In this document: piece after piece, positions 38,187 through 45,970 of the stretch | Position numbering within the stretch: the stretch's first letter is position 1 | How the letters are laid out: every line of letters begins with the position of its first letter | Source of the DNA: Treponema sp. UBA4873 | GTDB lineage: Bacteria; Spirochaetota; Spirochaetia; Treponematales; Treponemataceae | Assembly (NCBI GenBank): GCA_002399405.1 | Contig: DHDP01000020.1 | Coordinates: 62,001-126,000 of the forward strand | Length of the DNA stretch: 64,000 nt | Reading direction: 5' to 3' | The notes under the pieces: model-generated | Seen by the model: the letters and a program-made list of their open reading frames with translations, nothing else | Databases searched by the model: none | What the model was told of the DNA's origin: nothing | Made by a program: the position numbers and the translations under genes

Positions 38187-38447
38187 CTACTCTGTCAGAT
38201 TCCGTATAAAATCAGTCAGAGCGGAAACTGCATCGGTTTCGTCGCAGCCTGCGGCCTCTATCGTAATCAGGTCTCCCTGCGAAATTCCTATTTTGAGAAC
38301 TTTAATAATACTCTTGGCATTTGCCTCTCTGTCCTGTTTCTTCAGAACGACATCCGACTGGAATTTCTGCGCGAGCTGCACGAACTGCGTGCCCGGTCTC
38401 GTATGCAGTCCTGTAGCGTTAGTAACCGTAACCGTCGCATTCACCAT
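38187..38447 (-). CDS. ptsH: HPr phosphocarrier protein, ula-linked copy
   Basis: About 86 residues. Phospho-His in NATGLHTRPGTQFV (about residue 15) and the Ser46-equivalent in NAKSIIKVLKIGI are both present. The minus strand reads AGGAGG six bases before the second ATG, making this the better start; the first ATG (38451-38453) touches the EIIA stop as ATGA. It relays phosphate from the adjacent enzyme I to EIIA. Confidence 0.94.
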   Translation of the reverse strand: MVNATVTVTNATGLHTRPGTQFVQLAQKFQSDVVLKKQDREANAKSIIKVLKIGISQGDLITIEAAGCDETDAVSALTDFIRNLTE

Positions 38448-38449
38448 AA

Positions 38450-38926
38450 TCATTCCTCCTGTTCGTTCATCGCCGCTACCTGTGCGAAAATATTTTTCAG
38501 ATCGTCTTCCGATGCGGCTTTCCGCAGCTCGTCGACGATATCTCCGTTTTCAAGAAGCGTCATGGCGTCGATGATGACGCTGTTGTTCAAATCATTCTTG
38601 TCCTTTGCACAGATGCAAAGAACAATGTCGACAGGATCGTTGTCGGGGTTTCCGAATTCAACAGGCTCTTTCAACGTCACCAGAGAAAATCCTGTTTTCA
38701 ACGCCCCCGATTCAGGGCGGGCATGCGGCATGGCGATTCCGGGCGCAATGACATAATACGGCCCGTGCTCCTTCTTTATATCAAGGACAGCCTGATAGTA
38801 CCGTTCCTCCGCTGCGCCGGCTTTTACCAGCAGGTCGACACCGGCCTTTATCGCTTCCCCGCATGTTCCGGCGTCGACGCCGAGTGCCCACGCGTGATTG
38901 TTCATCACAAAATCTTCAAGAATCAT
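38450..38926 (-). CDS. PTS EIIA component, ascorbate (UlaC)/fructose-mannitol type
   Basis: Cytoplasmic EIIA of about 158 residues. The phospho-His is in APGIAMPHARPESG, the standard motif for this EIIA fold. The start ATG follows GGGAGGAATT on the minus strand; an earlier in-frame ATG has no such site. The gene overlaps the HPr gene end to end, so the phosphate relay genes are translationally linked. Confidence 0.92.
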   Translation of the reverse strand: MILEDFVMNNHAWALGVDAGTCGEAIKAGVDLLVKAGAAEERYYQAVLDIKKEHGPYYVIAPGIAMPHARPESGALKTGFSLVTLKEPVEFGNPDNDPVDIVLCICAKDKNDLNNSVIIDAMTLLENGDIVDELRKAASEDDLKNIFAQVAAMNEQEE

Positions 38927-38957
38927 AATTCCTCCCGTCAGAGATTTTCCCCGGAGG

Positions 38958-38992
38958 CACACTGATTACGTCATCGCGATTTTATCAGCGCG
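38958..38992 (+). repeat. Dispersed 35-bp hairpin repeat, copy 3
   Basis: CACTGATTACGTCATCGC then GATTTTATCAGCGCGTC, across the stop codon of the HAD gene. The flanks extend the stem: CCGGAG (38950-38955) pairs with CTCCGG (38993-38998), giving about 16 bp on the minus-strand RNA with G-U pairs and one mismatch. In the operon it separates the HAD and EIIA cistrons, so it may affect mRNA decay. Confidence 0.6.
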
Positions 38993-39845
38993 TCTCCGGT
39001 TTCCGCAGATATCCGGAAATCAATTCCGCAAACCCGCTGTCGTTGTTGGTCCTCTCCGTAACAAAAGCTGCAGCTGTCCGGGCGTCTTCCGTTCCGTTCG
39101 CCATACACACCGACATGCCCGCACGCTGCATCATGCTTACGTCGTTCGTGTTGTCACCGAACACGCATACATCCTTCATATCTATGCCGAGAAAAGAGGC
39201 AAGATACGCGATGCCCGCACCCTTCGATACGCCTTCCGGCATTACATCAAGAACGCCCGACATGGAAGGTGTACACACAATACCGCTCATGCCGGACAGA
39301 AAGCCGGACATTTTTCCTAAATCATTCCCGTGCAGTTCCGTAATCAGTACCTTGCAGATTTTTTCACGCGGAATACTGTCCTCCCGGGTAATACATTTCA
39401 AAACCGCAGGAGCGCAGTTCTCCCGCTCCGCATACCGATTGTAGTCCCTGAAAACTCGTATTCTTCTGCTGTTCGCAGAGTAATATATCGTATCTGTTGT
39501 GTACGCCAGATAGTCGAATCCGCACGACAGACTGTATTCCGTCAATGCGGCGGAAATTCCGGCCGGAAATGTTCGTGAAAGCAGCACGGTTTTCTTTACG
39601 GGGTCATACACAAGTCCTCCGTTGCATCCTATAACGGGTATGCGTATATCAGCCTGCTTTACGAACGCTCCAATCATGCTAACCGGCCGGCCGGTGCAGA
39701 AACTGAATAATATATTATTATCAGCAAGATTCCGGACTGCATTCAGGTTTTCAGCGGTAATTATTTTTCCGTCATTTAAAAACGTTCCGTCCAGATCGGT
39801 GACAACGAGTCTGATCCGTAAATAATTATTTTCCAGTTTCATCAT
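38985..39845 (-). CDS. HAD-superfamily (Cof-type) phosphatase
   Basis: Sugar-phosphate phosphatase candidate, about 287 residues. Motif I VVTDLDGTFLND holds the nucleophile Asp, motif II FCTGRP, and motif IV CVFGDNTNDVSMM, with a C2 Cof-type cap. The first of two adjacent ATGs (39843-39845) is used; there is an in-frame open stretch upstream inside the EIIB gene that is not credible. Inside the ascorbate-like operon it may remove toxic phosphorylated sugars. Confidence 0.9.
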   Translation of the reverse strand: MMKLENNYLRIRLVVTDLDGTFLNDGKIITAENLNAVRNLADNNILFSFCTGRPVSMIGAFVKQADIRIPVIGCNGGLVYDPVKKTVLLSRTFPAGISAALTEYSLSCGFDYLAYTTDTIYYSANSRRIRVFRDYNRYAERENCAPAVLKCITREDSIPREKICKVLITELHGNDLGKMSGFLSGMSGIVCTPSMSGVLDVMPEGVSKGAGIAYLASFLGIDMKDVCVFGDNTNDVSMMQRAGMSVCMANGTEDARTAAAFVTERTNNDSGFAELISGYLRKPETR

Positions 39846-39864
39846 ACCGGCGGTTCCGCTCTCT

Positions 39865-40176
39865 TCAGACAGTGACTTTCTTTTCAAGTTCCGCAACACC
39901 GGCCTGCAGGAGTTTCTCCTTGAGCTCCTTCTCGTCGAGAAGATTCTTCAGGGTCACGACGGCCGTTCCCCTTTCCTCCGCGCTTTTGAACGTATCCCTG
40001 AGCGACTCCGAACAGACAATAACGTGATACTGCGATGCGGTGCTCTTTGCTTCGCCTGCATTTGTGTTTTTCACGTCCGCCGCAATACCGAGCTCTTTGA
40101 GAACTTTCTGCAGCTTCAATTTTATCATCATCGACGATCCCATACCGCTTCCGCAGGCAGCGACAACTTTTAACAT
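39865..40176 (-). CDS. PTS EIIB component, UlaB/lactose-like type
   Basis: About 103 residues. Phospho-Cys in VVAACGSGMGSSMMIKL, the P-loop-like motif of ascorbate-type EIIB. The minus-strand GGAGG places the start at 40174-40176; an ATG four codons upstream overlaps that site. It receives phosphate from EIIA and gives it to the sugar carried by the EIIC gene 15 bases upstream. Confidence 0.92.
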   Translation of the reverse strand: MLKVVAACGSGMGSSMMIKLKLQKVLKELGIAADVKNTNAGEAKSTASQYHVIVCSESLRDTFKSAEERGTAVVTLKNLLDEKELKEKLLQAGVAELEKKVTV

Positions 40177-40191
40177 ACACGCCTCCATATT

Positions 40192-41649
40192 CTATTCGGT
40201 CTTTTTTACCGCAGCATAATTTTCGACAACTTTAAAATAGTCGCCTCTCCGGTATCTGCCGAAATAATATTCCAGCTGCGGGATGACAAGAAGGAATACA
40301 ATACATATTCCGACGCCTGTGTATTTGAAATTGTTCATGAGTACCCCGAACACAGGCCATACCGTATCCCAATCGAAATTGCCGTGCCATCCGCCGAATT
40401 GCGCGAGTTTGAAATAATATGCGGCGAACGCACCGCCGAGCACCTGGATAATACCGGAACAGAACGTAACTATAACGGCAGCCTTGATGCCGCCTTTTCT
40501 GTTCGCAAATACCGCGAACGTAGCGTTGTCAAAGAAGACAGGCACGAATCCCGTTATAACAAATACCGGACTTCTGAAAACGATAAGACCGATAATCGCA
40601 AGGAACTGTCCGAATGCACCGAACAGAAATCCGATCGTAACGGCATTCGGATGACCGAAACCGTACGTTGCGGCGCAGTCGACGGCGGGCATCGAGCCCG
40701 GCAGCAGCTTGGCCGAAATACCCTGGAACGATTCAGTGAGTTCGGAAACGAACAGACGGACGCCGAGCTGAAGTATCTGCAGATAGACCGCAAAGTTGAA
40801 CGACTTTTCGACGATATAGAAACCGAAGTTCTGCGTCGCAGAAAAAGACGAATCCATTTTATGCATCGTTCCCGAACCGAGAATAACCATGATGGCACCG
40901 AAAAACAGCGACATCAGAATAGCAGTTGCGACTATATTTTCGTTGAATATGGAAAGGAATCCGGGAAGCTTCAAATCCTCAAGTTTTTTACTGCCTTTGC
41001 TGCTGATACGGCCGGCAAGTTTGTCGACAGCCCAGATGCCGAACATCTGCTGGTGTCCTACTGCAAAGCCGCCGCCGTCAGTCAGTTCCTGCGTCGCGCC
41101 GACAGTCATGTTCGACGAGACGGCCCAGTACGTACCGAGCAGCAGGCCGAGCATAACAACTACGCCGGGATCGTTGAGGCCGGGAAAACAGAGCAGCACC
41201 ATCCACAACGCCGTCGACGACTGCTGCACCATGATATGCCCGGTAATAAATACAGTCCGCACTTTCGACAGTTTGCGGCAGAAAACAAGCAGCAGGTTCC
41301 ACAGGAAGGAAATAAGGAGAACCTGCATCATCATAGTGAACGAACGCCCGATGCTTTCGACAGCGGCCTGCGCGGCCGCCTGTCCGAAATACGGATCGAT
41401 AACGGCGGCGTTCAGACTGAACCGCTGATTCAGCCCCGCAAGAATCGGACGAAAGTTACCGACGAGACCGCCCGAAGCGACGTTCAGAATCATATATCCG
41501 ACCGTCGCTTTTATGAATCCGGCGAGAGCGTCATATACCGGTTTTTTCAGCAGCAGATACCCGATAAATACAATAAACCCGACGAAAAATGCAGGTTTCG
41601 TTAAAACATTGTTCTGGAAAAATGCCCAGATACTCATCACAACTTCCAT
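40192..41649 (-). CDS. PTS EIIC component, ascorbate-specific UlaA family
   Basis: Membrane permease of about 485 residues with ten or more membrane segments. FFQNNVLTKPAFFVGFIVFI and GYLLLKKPVYDALAGFIKAT near the N-terminus, GGFAVGHQQMFGIWAVDKLA and CAATYGFGHPNAVTIGFLFG later match SgaT/UlaA proteins. AGGAGG lies six bases before the ATG. Length is close to E. coli UlaA. The family carries L-ascorbate; relatives may take other sugar acids or lactones. Confidence 0.93.
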   Translation of the reverse strand: MEVVMSIWAFFQNNVLTKPAFFVGFIVFIGYLLLKKPVYDALAGFIKATVGYMILNVASGGLVGNFRPILAGLNQRFSLNAAVIDPYFGQAAAQAAVESIGRSFTMMMQVLLISFLWNLLLVFCRKLSKVRTVFITGHIMVQQSSTALWMVLLCFPGLNDPGVVVMLGLLLGTYWAVSSNMTVGATQELTDGGGFAVGHQQMFGIWAVDKLAGRISSKGSKKLEDLKLPGFLSIFNENIVATAILMSLFFGAIMVILGSGTMHKMDSSFSATQNFGFYIVEKSFNFAVYLQILQLGVRLFVSELTESFQGISAKLLPGSMPAVDCAATYGFGHPNAVTIGFLFGAFGQFLAIIGLIVFRSPVFVITGFVPVFFDNATFAVFANRKGGIKAAVIVTFCSGIIQVLGGAFAAYYFKLAQFGGWHGNFDWDTVWPVFGVLMNNFKYTGVGICIVFLLVIPQLEYYFGRYRRGDYFKVVENYAAVKKTE

Positions 41650-41676
41650 GTTCTTCCTCCTGATTAACGGCCGGTT

Positions 41677-42729
41677 TCAATCGCGCACCGTATACATCGC
41701 TACTTCATCAATTTCCCTGTTTGCAGAAATAATAATATCCCTGCCGTTGTGCATATAATGAAAAACATTCGCGGGACCGCAGTCCGTATCGAGAATCGCA
41801 TGCTCATACGAATGCGTAAGAGGATTATATGAAAAAACCAGAAGTTCCTTTTTCCCCTTACGATATCCGACAACAACGCCAGGTCTGCCGCACAATTGTC
41901 CGCCGTAAATTGCATGCAGGAATTCCATTTTTTCCGGGCACGTATATACGGGTGAAAACGTTCCGCCCGATTCCTTGAGAATCAGAAACGTATCTCCGTG
42001 GAACGGCGACAAAACGGCAAGCTCTTCAGTTCCGTCGCCGTCCAAATCGAGCAGCAGCGCATCGGAAGCAGGAATATCGGACAGCTGTGTTATTGCCCAC
42101 TCCGATCCTGAATATTCCGGCGGATACATTCTGAATATTCCGGCAGCGGAAGAAACAACCGCATACTCCGTTCCGGCTTTATCAGTACAGCGGTAATAGC
42201 CGTGATTTTTCGGCATATCGTCCTTAATAATCGGTAATGCAAGCTGATTATCCGCGTCAAAACCGCTCAGATCAACGGGAAGTTCAGCAGCGTATACTTT
42301 TCCGGGGCTGCGCCAGTCGTCTTTATACTCATGCGCGCTCTTTATTGTACAGGCAATCAAATACCGTCTCCCATTCCGTTCAAGAATGTCGAACCGGTGC
42401 ACAAACGGCAGCTGCACAAGCGTCCGCCGCTCCCAGTTCCCCCTGCCATTCGGCGTCACGATTACGATGCCAGCAGAAGCTCCGTCGTTCGGCGAATAAA
42501 AGCGGTGAGTGGCAAGAAACTGCCCGTCCGTCCCCGGAACCTGAACCATGGACATGACACCGCCCGGCCCGTTCCACACGGTACCCTCTTCATTGCCGTC
42601 CGTATCGAACAAGATGCAGCGGTCAACTTTTTCGGCGGCGACGAGAAAATGCTCACGGTCGTTATATTTCAGCGGAGTTATCGAATAACATTTTTCAAGA
42701 TTCGCCAGGACCTTCTTTTCGACTTTCAT
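41677..42729 (-). CDS. Unknown protein, possible beta-propeller, in the ascorbate-like operon
   Basis: About 350 residues, no signal peptide and no membrane segment, so cytoplasmic. The sequence is rich in beta strands and Gly/Asp turns; LLLDLDGDGTEELAVLSP resembles an FG-GAP/VCBS calcium-binding turn. Repeated pieces (for example VVGYRKGKKELLVFSYN and GRDIIISANREIDEVAMY) fit a six- or seven-bladed propeller. Start ATG at 42727-42729, 13 bases after the ulaG stop. It sits between ulaG and the transporter in place of decarboxylase or 4-epimerase genes, so it may act on the substrate (isomerase, lactonase or sensor). Function unknown. Confidence 0.75.
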   Translation of the reverse strand: MKVEKKVLANLEKCYSITPLKYNDREHFLVAAEKVDRCILFDTDGNEEGTVWNGPGGVMSMVQVPGTDGQFLATHRFYSPNDGASAGIVIVTPNGRGNWERRTLVQLPFVHRFDILERNGRRYLIACTIKSAHEYKDDWRSPGKVYAAELPVDLSGFDADNQLALPIIKDDMPKNHGYYRCTDKAGTEYAVVSSAAGIFRMYPPEYSGSEWAITQLSDIPASDALLLDLDGDGTEELAVLSPFHGDTFLILKESGGTFSPVYTCPEKMEFLHAIYGGQLCGRPGVVVGYRKGKKELLVFSYNPLTHSYEHAILDTDCGPANVFHYMHNGRDIIISANREIDEVAMYTVRD

Positions 42730-42742
42730 ACACGGCTCCGGC

Positions 42743-43801
42743 CTACAGCAGCGCGCGGAACGGAACGTTCGGTTCGTCGGTAAAACAGTCTTCAAAACCC
42801 CTGCGGTAATGGAACTGAGTCTTGTCCCTGTCGGAAGGCCACACGTATTTCCCGCCGACATCCCAGATGAACGGATGGAACGCGTACTGCAGGACATCCT
42901 TTTTGTAATTGTATGCCGCCATGATTTCCTGGGGATCGGCCTTGAAATTCGTCCACACATCATAATGAATCGGGATGACGACTTTACAGCGCAGCGCTTC
43001 CGCCATCCGCAGAATATCGACAGACGTCATCTTGTCCTGATTGCCTACGGGATTTTCACCGTACGAACCGAACGCAATGTCTATGTCGTAGTCCTTGCCG
43101 TGCTTCGCAAAATACGTACAGTAATGGGAATCGCCGGAATGATACACCGTGCCCGCCGGAGTCTTAATAATATAGTTCACAGCCTTTTCATCCATATCAG
43201 AGGGGCAGATGCCGCGTATGTCTTTTTCCGCGGTAACAAGACATGTTCGGTCGAACGAATCGACGACACAGATTTCGACGTCCTTTATTTTTACGACATC
43301 GCCAGGTTTTACCGTCCGGCAGCGGCTTTCAGGCACGCCGTATGACAGCCATTTTTCCACGCTTTTTTTAGGACCGATAAAAGGGATATCGCCGGAGCAG
43401 TTCTGCAGAACGGACGCGGCAAAAAACGGATCGATATGGTCGTTGTGATAATGCGTAGAAAGAACTGCGTCTACAGACGTAACGGCAAACGGGTCAAACA
43501 CGATCGGCGCGGCCCGCAGGTTGGGCTGAGTCATCCGTCCGCCCGTCATATTCCGCATCTGATGAAAAGAATCCATCTCCTTCACTTTACGGGAACGTTT
43601 GCCGTTGCCGAACCAGAGGTCGACGGCAATGTTCGTACGGTTTTCGGTTTTAATCCATATCCCGGTGCAGCCGAGCCACCACATTGCAAATGTACCTTTC
43701 TGTACCTCCTCGGCATCGATTTCTTCGTTCAGCCATGTTCCCCATTCGGGAAACGCGCCGAGAATCCATTTTTCCCGCGTAAGCTCCGTCACTTTGCTCA
43801 T
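42743..43801 (-). CDS. ulaG: L-ascorbate-6-phosphate lactonase UlaG
   Basis: Metal-dependent lactonase opening L-ascorbate-6-phosphate. About 352 residues. TREKWILGAFPEWGTWLNEE and TFAMWWLGCTGIWIKTE follow E. coli UlaG closely. Beta-lactamase-fold metal site in STHYHNDHIDPFF (HxHxDH), then YHSGDSHYC and IPIHYDVW. A GGGGGA on the minus strand favours the ATG at 43799-43801 over one five codons upstream. First gene of the operon, downstream of a strong promoter and AACGATTT-type operators. Confidence 0.94.
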   Translation of the reverse strand: MSKVTELTREKWILGAFPEWGTWLNEEIDAEEVQKGTFAMWWLGCTGIWIKTENRTNIAVDLWFGNGKRSRKVKEMDSFHQMRNMTGGRMTQPNLRAAPIVFDPFAVTSVDAVLSTHYHNDHIDPFFAASVLQNCSGDIPFIGPKKSVEKWLSYGVPESRCRTVKPGDVVKIKDVEICVVDSFDRTCLVTAEKDIRGICPSDMDEKAVNYIIKTPAGTVYHSGDSHYCTYFAKHGKDYDIDIAFGSYGENPVGNQDKMTSVDILRMAEALRCKVVIPIHYDVWTNFKADPQEIMAAYNYKKDVLQYAFHPFIWDVGGKYVWPSDRDKTQFHYRRGFEDCFTDEPNVPFRALL

Positions 43802-43823
43802 ATATCCCCCGTACATTCCCGAT

Positions 43824-43877
43824 TAAATCGTTTAGCGAAAATATTTGAATCATTTATATGAATCTTTTAACGATTTA
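43824..43877. promoter_or_regulatory. Candidate operators of the ula-like operon
   Basis: TAAATCGTT at 43824-43832 and its perfect inverse AACGATTTA at 43869-43877, with ATGAATC/GAATCAT pieces between. They lie between the promoter and ulaG, so a bound repressor would block elongation or loop. The AACGATT core also occurs before the DeoR-type gene (44837-44848). Confidence 0.55.
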
Positions 43878-43892
43878 TATCTATTTATGAAA

Positions 43893-43921
43893 AGTATAGG
43901 AGTGATTATACGATTTGTCAA
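43893..43921 (-). promoter_or_regulatory. Sigma-70 promoter of the ula-like operon
   Basis: Minus strand TTGACA (43916-43921), 17-base spacer and TATACT (43893-43898). Near-consensus. Transcription would begin near 43886 and read ulaG and the eight genes behind it. Confidence 0.75.
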
Positions 43922-43968
43922 ACTTTTTATGTATTATTCAGGTACTTTTTTCGTTCGTATAGTTATTT

Positions 43969-44784
43969 TTATGAATTATTATCACATGATACGGCCGTTC
44001 CCTGAAGAATCGCGGCTCCCGATGATGCAAGCTTCCCGAGTATCAGCGGGTCGGCAAGGCTGTCGGTTACTACGTGAGTAACCTGATGCACGTCGGCTAT
44101 AATAAAATTGTGCATTTTTCCTATCCTGGTATGATCCGCAAGAATGACGACGTCGTCTTTCGTATGTTCAATCATGAGCGTATTTATCATCGTCTCCTGC
44201 AGAATGGCTGTGCTTATCTGTCCATCGGCCGTAATGCCGCTCACGCCGATAAAACATTTATCCGCCTGCACTTTTTTTATAGTAGAAAGCGCAAAATCCC
44301 CCACAAGGGAATGCTTGACAGCGTTTACTTCCCCGCCGGTGAGAATAATGGAAATGAGCGGGTCGTGCGGCATATTCAGCGCATTGCCGTTATTCGTTAT
44401 TACGTTTACGTGTTTGCCGTGTATATATGTGAGCAAATCAAGCGCCGTCCGGCTGCTGTTGATGAAAATCGTATCACCGTCTTCAACAAGCGAAGCGGCT
44501 TTCTCCGCAACAATACTGCGGTAATCGACACCGGGATTCTTTTCAGAATCAGCTGCGGAAATCTTCGTCGGGTCATCCGCGACAGCACCTTCAATAAGAG
44601 ACGCTCCGCCGTAATAGCGCTTCACAAATCCTTCCTTTTCAAACATCTCAAGATCGCGCCGGATAGTCAGAGTCGATACATTCAGTTTTCTTGCAAGAAT
44701 TTCCACTGAAACCTTTTTGTCTTCCTTCAGCTTTTGAAGTATCGCCTGCTGCCGTTTCGTTATGACGCCGCGTTTATTTTTCAA
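43969..44784 (-). CDS. DeoR/GlpR-family transcription regulator
   Basis: About 271 residues. N-terminal winged helix with KKVSVEILARKLNVSTLTIRRDLEMFEKEGFVKRYYGGA, the DeoR signature, and a C-terminal sugar-phosphate sensor domain (DTIFINSSRTALDLLTYI; then ADKCFIGVSGITADGQIST). It lies upstream of ulaG on the same strand and is the likely repressor of that operon, as UlaR is in enterobacteria. Confidence 0.92.
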   Translation of the reverse strand: MKNKRGVITKRQQAILQKLKEDKKVSVEILARKLNVSTLTIRRDLEMFEKEGFVKRYYGGASLIEGAVADDPTKISAADSEKNPGVDYRSIVAEKAASLVEDGDTIFINSSRTALDLLTYIHGKHVNVITNNGNALNMPHDPLISIILTGGEVNAVKHSLVGDFALSTIKKVQADKCFIGVSGITADGQISTAILQETMINTLMIEHTKDDVVILADHTRIGKMHNFIIADVHQVTHVVTDSLADPLILGKLASSGAAILQGTAVSCDNNS

Positions 44785-44828
44785 GTCGGTTTCTCCTCAT
44801 AACATTCATAATAACACAAAAAAATAAC

Positions 44829-44848
44829 AGTATAAAGAACAATCGTTC
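44829..44848 (-). promoter_or_regulatory. -10 box and AACGATT palindrome before the DeoR-type gene
   Basis: Minus strand TATACT (44829-44834) with GAACGATTGTTC (44837-44848) directly upstream of it. The palindrome shares AACGATT with the ula operators, suggesting autoregulation. No good -35 box is seen. Confidence 0.4.
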
Positions 44849-44876
44849 ATAACAGGAGAAGAATTCGGGGATTTTA

Positions 44877-44892
44877 TCAAATCATGATTTGA
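44877..44892. promoter_or_regulatory. Perfect 16-bp palindrome
   Basis: TCAAATCATGATTTGA is fully self-complementary. It lies between the regulator's promoter region and the 3' end of the TauE gene. It may be an operator; the binding protein is unknown. Confidence 0.4.
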
Positions 44893-44920
44893 CGGACGTA
44901 AATAAGCTGCGTTTCCCGCG

Positions 44921-45733
44921 TTATTTTCCGCTGAGTATTTTTACGAACAGCAGAACGAGCACCGCGATAATGACGGGACGAACGTATTTTTCCCCGTCCT
45001 TTATGACAAGTCCCGAACCGCAGTAGTTGCCGGCTATGCTGCATACCGCAGCTGCCGCACCGAGCGCCCACACGACTTTCCCGCCTGTTATGAACGTTGC
45101 AAGCGCGGCGGCGTTCGACGACCAGTTCATACATTTTGTATTACCCGCTGCGGTCCGCTCGTCAAATCCGAGAACGCCGGTAAACACGAGCATGATGAAC
45201 GTACCCGTTCCCGGTCCGTAAAATCCGTCGTACATGCCGATTACAAACGATGCGGCAGTCGCAATGATAAGCTGAATCTTCCGGGAAAGATTGCGGTGTG
45301 CGTTTTTCCGCGGCGCTGATCCCGCTGCGGCATCCGGTTCTTCAGGCATATCTTTCCGTCTTCTGCGGAACACAACGACGACGGCGACAACAGGCAGGAC
45401 CACAAGAAGCACTTTTTTCAGCAGCTCATCCCCCGCGATAAGTGCAAGCCGTGCTCCGCCTGCAGACCCCGCCAGCGCAGCTGCGACTGTAGGCAGAATG
45501 AACACCTTTTTATAACATTTGTTTTTCAGGTACCGGCCGGTCGCAACAGTCGAACCGCAGAACGATGAAAGCTTGTTCGTGGCAAGCGCATTATGAACCG
45601 GCAGTCCCGCAAAGAGATAGGCGGGAAGCGAAATGATTCCGCCTCCGCCGGCAATAGCGTCGACGAATCCGGCAAGAAAGACAAGCGGACACACGATGAG
45701 AAAGGTAAAAGGAGTAAGTGGTAAAACATCCAT
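44921..45733 (-). CDS. TauE/SafE-family sulfite/anion exporter
   Basis: Membrane protein of about 270 residues with about eight helices. Family repeat motifs are clear: GFVDAIAGGGGIISLPAYLFAG (written here as its first part GFVDAIAGGGG) and the second FYGPGTGTFIM with LGFDERTAAGNTKCMNW. It probably exports sulfite, sulfonates or another small organic anion. Alone, divergent from the esterase gene. Confidence 0.9.
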   Translation of the reverse strand: MDVLPLTPFTFLIVCPLVFLAGFVDAIAGGGGIISLPAYLFAGLPVHNALATNKLSSFCGSTVATGRYLKNKCYKKVFILPTVAAALAGSAGGARLALIAGDELLKKVLLVVLPVVAVVVVFRRRRKDMPEEPDAAAGSAPRKNAHRNLSRKIQLIIATAASFVIGMYDGFYGPGTGTFIMLVFTGVLGFDERTAAGNTKCMNWSSNAAALATFITGGKVVWALGAAAAVCSIAGNYCGSGLVIKDGEKYVRPVIIAVLVLLFVKILSGK

Positions 45734-45826
45734 ATCTGTAAGCCGTAATTCTAAAGAATACAGACTGATGAGGCAAGCAGCATATTCGTTCCCGATGTTT
45801 TCAGATTCTGTTCAAACATAGAAAAT

Positions 45827-45855
45827 TTGACAAACTTCATTTCCGGACTTATCAT
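45827..45855 (+). promoter_or_regulatory. Sigma-70 promoter A (esterase gene)
   Basis: TTGACA at 45827-45832, 17-base spacer, TATCAT at 45850-45855. The RAT element begins 7 bases later, right at the expected transcript start. Confidence 0.75.
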
Positions 45856-45861
45856 TGTTGT

Positions 45862-45939
45862 GGGTTGCTACTGTATTCTACAGGCAAAACCAGCTTACTC
45901 CGGACAGAGAAAGATGGTTTTGCCTTTTTTGTCCGGAGT
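45862..45939 (+). promoter_or_regulatory. RAT antiterminator/terminator leader A
   Basis: A 30-base RAT-like element at 45862-45891 begins GGGTTGCTACTG and ends ACAGGCAAAACC, matching the BglG/LicT binding consensus. Its 3' part GGCAAAACC (45883-45891) also pairs with GGTTTTGCC (45916-45924), followed by T6: the terminator. A second pair, ACTCCGGACA (45897-45906) with TGTCCGGAGT (45930-45939), is perfect over 10 bp but interleaved with the terminator stem. GGAGGA at 45960-45965 is the ribosome site. Confidence 0.8.
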
Positions 45940-45970
45940 TTTTCCTATTCTTTTTTTATGGAGGAACTCT

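Noticed and set aside
40384..41604. A 406-codon plus-strand open frame
   Set aside because: Antisense to the EIIC permease, very rich in Arg, Glu and Asn, with no recognisable motif.
44921..45733. TauE/SafE protein as the missing arsenite pump
   Set aside because: It is 19 kb from the ars operon, has no ArsR-type site and belongs to an anion-exporter family not known to work with ArsA.
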